Shown here in pieces: positions 14,801 through 21,277 of a stretch of DNA of 36,445 bases (position 1 is its first letter; each line of letters begins with the position of its first letter). This DNA comes from an uncultured Prevotellaceae bacterium. Lineage in GTDB: Bacteria > Bacteroidota > Bacteroidia > Bacteroidales > Muribaculaceae. Below the pieces are notes generated by a model. It did no database searches and was not told the DNA's origin. It saw only the letters and a list, made by a program, of their open reading frames with translations. The stretch spans positions 1-36,445 of the forward strand of contig ONEL01000031.1 of NCBI GenBank assembly GCA_900316835.1, given 5' to 3'. A program made the position numbers and the translations under genes.

Positions 14801-15018
14801 ACGATGTTGTTTTCATCGCCAGTGTAGAATAGAGAGTCACTCACACCATCCACTTTGTTGATGGTGTACTTTGTTAAGGTCGCGTTAGTGCCACTGGTGG
14901 TCCAGTTGTAGCCAATCACATCGGTGAGTTTGGCGGCATTTGATAGCATCGCTATAGCAAGTGCCATCATCAACAGCGAACCTCGAAGCCATGATAAACG
15001 AGTAATTTTCATGCTCAT
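11890..15018 (-). CDS. BspA-like LRR surface protein with dockerin-like C-terminus
   Basis: The 1042-aa product has a signal peptide (about 1-28, ending AMLSNAAK). Residues about 60-600 are BspA/LRR_5-type leucine-rich repeats with recurring phrases such as IGTGAFQSCTSLKSIVLPA. Residues about 640-975 form a beta-propeller-like region (LYFATKDGRL, NKIYIADRNVGIHEM, NGYVYVFVQKDN). The last 57 residues are two calcium-loop repeats (GDVNGDGEVTGSDVT, GDQNGDGEVTGSDVT) ending in YNIILGL. BspA-type proteins are secreted adhesins or ligand binders; the target here is unknown. A second ATG at 15012 is an equally good start. The gene has its own promoter and terminator. Confidence 0.8.
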   Translation of the reverse strand: MSMKITRLSWLRGSLLMMALAIAMLSNAAKLTDVIGYNWTTSGTNATLTKYTINKVDGVSDSLFYTGDENNIVNIPETFEHEGITYTVVAIDANAFVNCRDIKEIHLPETCVKFGNNCFRGCTSLTNYPVTITANKMGSGIIWDCKNITEAFIPPAVTDALISNQFAGSGVKKFTIMASETPFKFNRNAFGATADVLPPLDTLIIERELNTGDYAYNLQPFHNYTTIKKIIIGGEFTTIPNDYFIGCNGVEEIVFEEGNKMASIGTGAFQSCTSLKSIVLPACVTSVPNSLFYNCSQLENVSFMSDITAINQSAFNGTSSLKNFTFPASLTAIGTTAFLNSGLTGVVQLPEGLTSIGASAFSGANAITGIKLPSTIATIGNAAFGPIENLASIELGEGNSAFKITNGVLTNAAGTRLLVTAHESELGTSLNDATIETIDNYGLAFSPYTDFTLPALTEIGNYGFFRAAIKEFTYKKGMTVNANAFLESDLEILNTEEGAREIPQNLCSNCTKLTTVNISSTVTNIFQDAFAGCTALKHMELGSHINYMEKGAIPSTIESLRVLNVTPPVLGAGVFEPTQSEVLCQVAASAVNDYEAANQWQYLNIQGDPTITGEGTTLGCPDGLYFATKDGRLMYKNTDGEIIDTEFKTGEHAFNIQLYKNRVYVASAGHNFRYEDADAQANGGDGELFYVNNTDGMWYRVTVLNNVGYKAFEDPFSMYISEIDNKIYIADRNVGIHEMSADTVGLYGTQPFFMQNNWLPYYDDKITYGAIGAGMTMRATDVIAADGTTRNNVYWVAKKFNGQGIFRFDKSMLYGDGTGAQHTDKQLPVYLNYVQMTSFYLDEKNGYVYVFVQKDNVDNCTPGLYRIPLATLEAKQDAATIKNDAVLVDDSPILQEGGGDEVTGITQITGDGEHIYWAYISSEGGTSLPNMVEYNAENPLHKTGIKMIDASPEDPAVAPVITYAVEGIAAYGVAASSADNVVPQPVPGDVNGDGEVTGSDVTALYNHILFGQDTAIFNGDQNGDGEVTGSDVTAVYNIILGL

Positions 15019-15129
15019 AGTTATTGATTCTTTAGTGGTTAATATATATAAGTTTTAATATGGTGCAATTCAAGAGGTTATAAGTATCTATTTACATAAT
15101 ATGGTTAAGGTAAATAAATATTCACCTCA

Positions 15130-15137
15130 CAAATTTA
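15130..15137 (-). promoter_or_regulatory. -7 box for the BspA-like gene
   Basis: The minus strand reads TAAATTTG, matching TAnnTTTG. It implies a leader of about 105 bases to the ATG at 15018. No TTTG is seen at the usual -33 distance. Confidence 0.45.
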
Positions 15138-15230
15138 CACAAAAAACATAACATTCCTTTTATCTTACTCTAAAAAAATGCAAAAAAGTTATAAAATCTT
15201 ATTTTTCGTTTCCTTCGCCATTGCTTGTGT

Positions 15231-16565
15231 TTAAACCGTGGGCAGGCTGATGCCGTCGAGCTGGCGGTAGAGGTTGAGGGCATAGACGTCGGTCATGGCG
15301 CTGATGTGGTCGAGGACACCTTGCAATTTTTCAAACAGGCTAGCGGCGTGCACGTCGTATTGTTGCGGAAACTTGTTGAGCAACAGCTGTGAATAGTAAC
15401 TCTCGGGATTGACAACTGCCTGTGTGAGCTTGTCGAGCAACAGGTTGATGATGCGACTACCGGCAAGATCCACATCAACAACGTAGCTCGCACGGTACAG
15501 TTTCTTGAAAGCCAACTCGCTGCAACGCTTGTAGCCTTGCCGTGGAAGTGGAGAAATGTGGTCGATGAGCGACCCTTGAAATCGTCCTTCCATGATTTCA
15601 TCCTCGTGGAGCACAAATGTCTTGGCACATTCCTGTACTAGCAGTCCCACCACGCACGAGCGCAAGTACACTATCTTCTCATTGGGGTCGGCGACAGTAG
15701 CCATCACCTCACGCATGTGCTCTTTGCGCTCCTCGTCAAAGAGGCTTGTGAGCAAGTTGATGGTCTCCTGAGTAGAGATAATTCTTAGCTTGTGTCCGTC
15801 CTCAATGTCCATCACTTGGTAGCAAATGTCATCGGCGGCTTCAACCATGTAGACCAACGGATGACGGCAATAGCGCTCTTCTTCCAGCTTGAGCATGCCT
15901 AGTTCGCCGGCAATGCGCTCAAAAGTCTCTTTCTCGGTGGTGAAGAATCCAAATTTACCTTTTTTCCCGGCATGGCTTGAGGAGTAGGGGTATTTCACTA
16001 TCGATGCAAGCATGGAATAGGTCATGGCAAAACCGCCAGGCCGGCGTCCCTTGAACTGGTGAACCAGGGTGCGGAACGAGTTGGCGTTTCCCTCAAAGTG
16101 GGTTAAATCGGCCCATTGCTGTGGGGTTAGGTGGTCCTTAAACATCTGGCCGCTGCCGTTTGAGAAAAATTCACCAATGGTCTTTTCGCCCGAGTGGCCG
16201 AAGGGCGGATTTCCCAGGTCGTGAGCCAAGCATGCGGCAGCTACAATCTCACTGATTCCCCACAACTTGTCGCGCCAGGGCTCGCTAAGGTGCTTCTCGT
16301 GCAGGCGAATGGCAATCTCATTGGCGAGTGAACGCCCCACGCATGACACTTCAAGGCTGTGAGTAAGGCGATTGTGCACAAAGATGCTTCCTGGTAGTGG
16401 AAACACTTGTGTTTTGTTTTGCAAGCGACGGAATGGCGACGAAAAAATCATGCGGTCGTAGTCACGCTCAAAGTCGCTACGCACTCCAGCTTTCTTGTCC
16501 TTGTAGTGTTCTTGCCCCAAGCGAGTGTCGCAAATTAGTTGCTCCCAGTTCATGCGCTGTGTCAT
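15231..16565 (-). CDS. dgt: Deoxyguanosinetriphosphate triphosphohydrolase
   Basis: This HD-superfamily enzyme splits dGTP to deoxyguanosine and triphosphate and so shapes the dNTP pool. From the ATG at 16565 the product is 444 aa. Metal-binding residues are visible: H69 in NRLTHSLEV, the H115-D116 pair in AACLAHDLGNPPFGHSGE, and a downstream EAADDICY motif. The N-terminus MNWEQLICDTRLGQE is typical of the Bacteroidetes form, so the ATG at 16553 is also possible. An upstream in-frame start (16604) would overlap the M64 gene and is rejected. It lies 16 bases after the M64 stop, as the last gene of the GH2-M64-dgt operon. Confidence 0.92.
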   Translation of the reverse strand: MTQRMNWEQLICDTRLGQEHYKDKKAGVRSDFERDYDRMIFSSPFRRLQNKTQVFPLPGSIFVHNRLTHSLEVSCVGRSLANEIAIRLHEKHLSEPWRDKLWGISEIVAAACLAHDLGNPPFGHSGEKTIGEFFSNGSGQMFKDHLTPQQWADLTHFEGNANSFRTLVHQFKGRRPGGFAMTYSMLASIVKYPYSSSHAGKKGKFGFFTTEKETFERIAGELGMLKLEEERYCRHPLVYMVEAADDICYQVMDIEDGHKLRIISTQETINLLTSLFDEERKEHMREVMATVADPNEKIVYLRSCVVGLLVQECAKTFVLHEDEIMEGRFQGSLIDHISPLPRQGYKRCSELAFKKLYRASYVVDVDLAGSRIINLLLDKLTQAVVNPESYYSQLLLNKFPQQYDVHAASLFEKLQGVLDHISAMTDVYALNLYRQLDGISLPTV

Positions 16566-16581
16566 AGTGATAAATAGTTTT

Positions 16582-17880
16582 TTATTTTTTTGTGTAAAAG
16601 TCAATGATTTCTTGAATTGTGCGTGTGCACACCGGGCAGAAGACGGGAACCTTGAGTGTGCGCATCATGCAGTTAGGACAAGGGCGGTACACTCCCTTGA
16701 GCACACAGCCGGCTCCCTCGTAGAGCCCCATTGTGCTTGTGTCGAGGTTGTCATCGCTCGTGTGCCGGGCAACAATTTTTTTGTCCTTGGGTAGCATTGA
16801 TTTCCATTTAGAACCAAAATCAACGAGCGTAGTGATATTAGGGGCCCATGGTTCCACATCGAGAGGGTAGTCGTTGGGTTCCTCGCCTTCGTAGGCATAC
16901 TCGTCGGCAAGTCCGGCAAAGGAGTGTCCAAACTCATGCACCAGCACCTCAATGAATAGCTTGTGCTTGGTCATAAGAAGGTTAAGGGTGTTATAAATGC
17001 CTCCGCCACCATAGCGGTCGGTGTTTACCATGGCAATGATGTGCTCATAGGGCGTTCCCGCCATGACATCGTGCATTTGCTTGATGCGCAGGGTGGTGAG
17101 GTAGCGTGCCATGCCGAAGGTGTCGAAACTTGACCCTATAGCGGTGTTGTGCCACACAACTTCCGATGGAATTGACGGTCCGCAATGTCGCGAGGGGGTG
17201 CACACGGCAGTGACGCGAAACCGTCCTCGCATGCTCTTGTAGGGCTCATAGCTGAAAAGGCCTTCCACACCCTTACGGCAATCGGCGAGGTAGTCTTGCA
17301 TCTGCTCTTGGGTATAGCCCTCGGCGACAAATGCCACGTTTATAGCTCGCGCAGGGTCGTCGGGCTCGTTGAGAACAACGTAGGGGGCTACATCGTTTTC
17401 TCCAATGCGACGAATGGTGCAGTCGCGTGGCGACACGCTGTGCTTGATTGACGTGGTTACTTGCTGGCGATTGTTAAATAATTTCACCTCTATAGTCACC
17501 GAGTCGCGTGGCATGGGAACTAGTTCCACACACTCAAAGGCTTTGGGTGAAAGCTTGGCGTCATCCAGGTCGAGCCACTCCTGGAACAGCGTGCTGAAGG
17601 TGTGGTGATAAATCACTTCTCCGGTGGCGGCAAGGCGCATGGTGATGGTGGCGGCGCCATGCACGGGAATTTGGGTGAGGTTTTGTCGTTTTCCCCACCA
17701 TCCAGGCATGCGGCTCAAGCCGTCGAGAGCTATCGACTGGCTAAGCAGGTTTCCGCTCAAGATGTAGTCGATGCGCAATGTGGAGTCGCAAAAGTGTTGC
17801 TCAAATTTGTCTTGTGCGTTAGCCACAAGCGAGATACTCAGCGCCACGAGCAATGCGCTTAATTTTAGGCTTTTTATCAT
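16582..17880 (-). CDS. Secreted M64-family metallopeptidase
   Basis: The 432-aa product has a signal peptide (MIKSLKLSALLVALSISLVANA), an N-terminal beta domain (about 25-150, M64_N type) and a zinc peptidase domain. The zinc site is H315-E-F-G-H319 followed by GLAD326, a metzincin-like HExxHxxGxxD arrangement. Before it lies the family's ARAINVAFVAEGYTQEQM stretch (about 178-194). The C-terminus has a cysteine cluster (CPNCMMRT, CPVC). The family includes IgA-cleaving enzymes, but most gut members have no proven substrate and none is assigned here. The gene starts 9 bases after the GH2 stop, so the two are co-transcribed. Confidence 0.88.
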   Translation of the reverse strand: MIKSLKLSALLVALSISLVANAQDKFEQHFCDSTLRIDYILSGNLLSQSIALDGLSRMPGWWGKRQNLTQIPVHGAATITMRLAATGEVIYHHTFSTLFQEWLDLDDAKLSPKAFECVELVPMPRDSVTIEVKLFNNRQQVTTSIKHSVSPRDCTIRRIGENDVAPYVVLNEPDDPARAINVAFVAEGYTQEQMQDYLADCRKGVEGLFSYEPYKSMRGRFRVTAVCTPSRHCGPSIPSEVVWHNTAIGSSFDTFGMARYLTTLRIKQMHDVMAGTPYEHIIAMVNTDRYGGGGIYNTLNLLMTKHKLFIEVLVHEFGHSFAGLADEYAYEGEEPNDYPLDVEPWAPNITTLVDFGSKWKSMLPKDKKIVARHTSDDNLDTSTMGLYEGAGCVLKGVYRPCPNCMMRTLKVPVFCPVCTRTIQEIIDFYTKK

Positions 17881-17889
17881 AAGGTGGGC

Positions 17890-20292
17890 TTATTTTGAAC
17901 GAAGTTTTATAGTGCTATTCAGGTAGCTCTTGTTGCCTTTCACGCGCAGGGTGATGTCGCCTGCCTGCTTGGTGGCTTGAACTACAACCACCAGCTGGCC
18001 ATGGAAAAGCTTCATGCGTGGCTGGGTGAACACTTGCAGCGAGGTGGCGTCGCCATTGCATGCGCCACGGAATAGTCCGGCGCCTTCCACACTGAATTGC
18101 AAATCTTCATCGGCATTGGGCAACAGGGTGCCGTTCTTGTCGATTAAGCTCACGGTGATGAAGGCCAGGTCGTTGCCATCGGCTTGGAGAGTGGTGCGGT
18201 CGGCGTCGAGTTGAAGTTTACTAGGCTTGCCGGCTGTCTTTACACGTTTCTCACCAGCCTTTTTCCCATTCTCGTCATAGACAACCACCTTTAGTTCACC
18301 CGGCTCATACACCACATCTTGCCAGCGCAGGCGATATCGGTCGAGGTGCGACTTCGGGTCCTTGGTGATTCTGCCTTGGCTCTTGCCGTTGACAAAGAGC
18401 TCGGCAGTGGGGTAGTCGGTGTAGCAATACACAGGGGTCACCTGTCCCTTGCGTTCGGGCCATGTCCAGTGTGGAAGCAAGTGGATTGTGTGACTGTTTT
18501 TGTTCCAGTGACTACGGTACAAGTAGTAGCGGTCCTTGGGAATGCCGGCGAGGTCTACGATGCCATAGTAGCTGCTGCGTGAGGGCCAGTAAGCATCGTA
18601 GGGTGAGGGCTCGCCCAGATAGTCAAATCCTGTCCACACAAATTCTCCCAGAGTCCAGTCAAAGTCATCTTGCAGGCGCCAGTCGTCATCGGGCAGATTA
18701 CTCCACCAGGGATGTTCCAGGTCGTAACTGCTGCACTGTCCATTGGGATAGGAAGCTCCCACGGCAATCGTGTCGGGGAACATGTACTCGCCACGGCTGC
18801 TCACCGTCGATGCGGTCTCGCTACCTAGCACAAAGCCTTGTGGCAACAGTTTCACGCAGTCCTCGTAGCGATGCACTCGATAGTTGAAACCTGGCACGTC
18901 GGCTTGCAGTGCAAAGCCACTCTTGATGTCGGCGTCGGGGTTGTCCATGCCACAGGTCACCATGCGGGTGGGGTCGAGGGTGTGACACCACTGCACCAGT
19001 GCGGCATAGCGCTCGGCGCCTTCTTCTTTCCATTGCTCGGGAATTTCATTGCCCACACTCCACAGCACGATGCTGGGGTGGTTGCGGTGGTTCATGATGA
19101 GGTTGTAGATGTCTTTTTTCCACCACTCGTCCCAAAAACGATTGTAGCCGTTTTTTACCTTGGGGTCTTTCCAGCAGTCAAAACTCTCGGCCATCACCAT
19201 CAGTCCCAAGCTGTCGCACAGTTCCATTTGCCATGTCGAGGGCATGTTGTGAGAGGTGCGAATGGCGTCGGCACCCATGTCTTTCATTATTTTTAGCTGG
19301 CGGGCTAGGGCAGCTTTGTTAAGGGCAGCTCCCAGGGGACCCAAGTCGTGATGCAGACACACTCCCTTGAACTTGCGCGTCACGCCATTGAGCTGGAAGC
19401 CGTGCTCCTTGCTGAAGGCGATGGTGCGCACGCCCAGCTTGTCGGTGCGCGAGTCTACCACTTCTCCCTTGAGCTCGACGGTGGTGTGAACTTTATATAG
19501 ATAGGGAGTCTCGGGCGACCACAGGTGGGCGTTGGCAAGTTTGAACTCAGCGCGGAAATTGCCATCGCTGGCGATGCGTCGCTGAGTTTCGGCAACGATG
19601 CTGCCATTGTGGTCGGTAATAGCCACGGTAACTACAGGATTTTCGCCAATCACACATCCGTTAAGCCGTGTGTCCATAGCGACAAAGGCGGTGTCATTCT
19701 CAATCTTGGTGGTTCTAAGCCAGGTGCCCCAGGTGTCGATTGCCACGCGACCGCTCGTAATGAGTTTTACCGGTCTGTACAACCCGGCGCCGGGATACCA
19801 GCGACTACTCTCTTCCACGTTTTTCAAGTGCACTTCAATGTCACATTTGCCGTCATTGGTGATGAAGGGCATAATGTTTACACGAAAGGCATTGTAGCCG
19901 TAGGCCCAGCGACCAGCTTCCACGCCATTGACATATACGATGGGCTCACTCATAGCGCCGTCGAAGAGTAGCTCGGCTCGCTCGGTGCCGGTGGGAATGC
20001 TTAGACTGGTGCGGTAATATCCCTCGCCTATCCAGGGCAGGGCTCCCGAGCGACCGCTGTGCTCGGTGGCTGTTTCCTCGCCATTTTCCTTGATAGCCAC
20101 CACTTGCAGGTCCCATTTCTTGTCGAAGGGACCGCTAATGGCCCAGTCGTGAGGAATGGTCACTTCTTGCCAGTTGTGCTTGTCGCGTGAAAATTGCCAG
20201 TTGTCGCTGAGCTCCAGCACTTGTGTAACACCAGCATTGAGGCTCAAGCAGGTGGCAACAAGTGAGAGCAGTGATAAAACTCGTGATTTCAT
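17890..20292 (-). CDS. Glycoside hydrolase family 2, beta-galactosidase type
   Basis: From the ATG at 20292 the product is 800 aa with a signal peptide (MKSRVLSLLSLVATCLSLNAG), so it acts in the periplasm or outside the cell. It has the GH2 order: sugar-binding domain (about 25-185), Ig-like domain, then the TIM barrel (about 300-600). The acid/base is E416 in WSVGNEIPEQ and the likely nucleophile E492 in GSETAST. C-terminal Ig-like domains follow (about 600-800). This resembles Bacteroidetes GH2 beta-galactosidases, though GH2 also covers glucuronidase and mannosidase activities. No SusC/SusD pair adjoins it. A start at 20319 would sit only 12 bases from the -7 box. Confidence 0.88.
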   Translation of the reverse strand: MKSRVLSLLSLVATCLSLNAGVTQVLELSDNWQFSRDKHNWQEVTIPHDWAISGPFDKKWDLQVVAIKENGEETATEHSGRSGALPWIGEGYYRTSLSIPTGTERAELLFDGAMSEPIVYVNGVEAGRWAYGYNAFRVNIMPFITNDGKCDIEVHLKNVEESSRWYPGAGLYRPVKLITSGRVAIDTWGTWLRTTKIENDTAFVAMDTRLNGCVIGENPVVTVAITDHNGSIVAETQRRIASDGNFRAEFKLANAHLWSPETPYLYKVHTTVELKGEVVDSRTDKLGVRTIAFSKEHGFQLNGVTRKFKGVCLHHDLGPLGAALNKAALARQLKIMKDMGADAIRTSHNMPSTWQMELCDSLGLMVMAESFDCWKDPKVKNGYNRFWDEWWKKDIYNLIMNHRNHPSIVLWSVGNEIPEQWKEEGAERYAALVQWCHTLDPTRMVTCGMDNPDADIKSGFALQADVPGFNYRVHRYEDCVKLLPQGFVLGSETASTVSSRGEYMFPDTIAVGASYPNGQCSSYDLEHPWWSNLPDDDWRLQDDFDWTLGEFVWTGFDYLGEPSPYDAYWPSRSSYYGIVDLAGIPKDRYYLYRSHWNKNSHTIHLLPHWTWPERKGQVTPVYCYTDYPTAELFVNGKSQGRITKDPKSHLDRYRLRWQDVVYEPGELKVVVYDENGKKAGEKRVKTAGKPSKLQLDADRTTLQADGNDLAFITVSLIDKNGTLLPNADEDLQFSVEGAGLFRGACNGDATSLQVFTQPRMKLFHGQLVVVVQATKQAGDITLRVKGNKSYLNSTIKLRSK

Positions 20293-20330
20293 ATTGTTCT
20301 TATTTAGTTTATTTATCATATTGTGAGTTG

Positions 20331-20362
20331 CAAAGTTAAGAAATGAATTTCAAGTGAGCAAA
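20331..20362 (-). promoter_or_regulatory. Promoter of the GH2-M64-dgt operon
   Basis: On the minus strand TTTG (20359-20362) and TAACTTTG (20331-20338) are separated by 20 bases, a textbook Bacteroidetes promoter. The leader to the ATG at 20292 is about 32 bases. Confidence 0.75.
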
Positions 20363-20487
20363 ATTAAAAAAACAATTTAGTCGCAGGGAGGATGCTTGAT
20401 GTTTTTTAAAAAGACAATTACGGACTAATGATTTGTGCATTAGAGTGGATTTATTAAGGACAATTGCTGGTGTAACGAATTTTATCA

Positions 20488-20590
20488 GACAATTACTAAC
20501 AAAAATGCGATTAAGCGAGACAAAGTTTTAGCTTGCTAAAAACGTTGAGAGCGTGAGTATTTTATTTAATTACAAACAATTTTAATTTTT
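20488..20590. repeat. Hairpin repeat family, copy A
   Basis: This shares its flanks with two copies near the window end (36171-36336): AATTACTAACAAAAATGCG on the left and TTACAAACAATTT on the right. The centre is a hairpin: GTTTTAGC (20525-20532), a TT loop, and GCTAAAAAC (20535-20543) with one extra A on the 3' side. Confidence 0.65.
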
Positions 20591-20623
20591 CCGTAAGAGT
20601 GCATTAAGCCATGATGCGCATGG

Positions 20624-20843
20624 AAATTAACGTGAGTTCGACGAAAATAAATGGCTGTATATCAGGCTGCTCCTCTAAGATAGAGGAGCTGTCGCGAAGC
20701 GACTGAGGAGTATGATAACTATCAAATGAGGTGACATACTCCCCCCGACCCGCTCTTTCAGCGTCAATGGGCTACGCCTTGCCAATAGCAAAACAAAACG
20801 CAGTGATTTTCAAAAGATAAATTCATCGAACTCACGTTAAATT
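20624..20843. mobile_element. MITE-like element with 22-bp inverted ends, copy 1
   Basis: Terminal inverted repeats at 20624-20645 and 20822-20843 match in 20 of 22 bases (core ACGTGAGTTCGAYGAA). Inside are a 9-bp hairpin, GCTCCTCTA-AGA-TAGAGGAGC (20669-20689), a 5-bp one, GTCGC-GAA-GCGAC, and an 8-bp inverted pair GGAGTATG/CATACTCC. It has no ORF. A shorter copy sits at 24377-24542, so this is a repeated non-autonomous element of 220 bases. Confidence 0.7.
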
Positions 20844-20997
20844 AAAGAGCTGCGCTCTAAAATTTGTGAGTTGCTCTCGAACTGCTCCACTGTGATGTGC
20901 TCATTGATGCAAAACTGCTCCACAATGGCACCGCTCTCGAGCATTTTTTTCAAAATTTTCTCAGGGTCTATTATATATATTATTAGAAGAGGAGGAG
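20837..20997 (-). pseudogene. Possible C-terminal fragment of an unidentified gene
   Basis: The minus strand is open from after a stop near 20998 to a stop at 20837, and the last 40 or so codons look coding: they contain DPEKILKKMLESGAIVEQF followed by NEHITVEQFES. No start codon precedes that part except an internal Met. The stop codon falls inside the right end of the MITE-like element, which suggests the element truncated an older gene. I do not recognise the family. Confidence 0.3.
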
Positions 20998-21207
20998 GAT
21001 ATATTACTATATATATCTTGTTTGTTTTTACTGGTTAAAACATTACTAGTAAAATTTTTTTATTTCAACTTTGCTAGATGCCTGATAATCAATGCAATGT
21101 AATATTTTAGTTTTTAAAGTATTGTGAAACAAACGAGTGCGCTCTATTTCGCCCGCAGGGCGGCACTTCTTTATTCAAACAATCTGATTAATTTGTGGTT
21201 TATTAAT
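20998..21207. other. AT-rich spacer
   Basis: No gene is seen. The stretch holds alternating AT runs around 20965-21020 and the short palindrome-like GCCCGCAGGGCGGC (about 21151-21164). Its right end leads into the DPP IV promoter. Confidence 0.4.
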
Positions 21208-21239
21208 ATTGAATGTTCAAAAAGTTTTAATTAATTTTG
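21208..21239 (+). promoter_or_regulatory. Promoter of the DPP IV-miaA unit
   Basis: ATTG (21208-21211) and TAATTTTG (21232-21239) are separated by 20 bases. The leader to the ATG at 21278 is about 33 bases, which also supports that ATG over a TTG two codons upstream (21272). Confidence 0.65.
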
Positions 21240-21277
21240 TGCCATAAATAAAACTAAATTCAACACTCAGATTGATC

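Noticed and set aside
4122..15018. Cellulosome-type assembly system
   Set aside because: The tails are dockerin-like, but no cohesin, scaffoldin or set of glycosidases with these tails is visible, so I do not claim a cellulosome.
17890..20292. Polysaccharide utilisation locus
   Set aside because: A GH2 enzyme is present but there is no SusC/SusD pair or further glycosidase.
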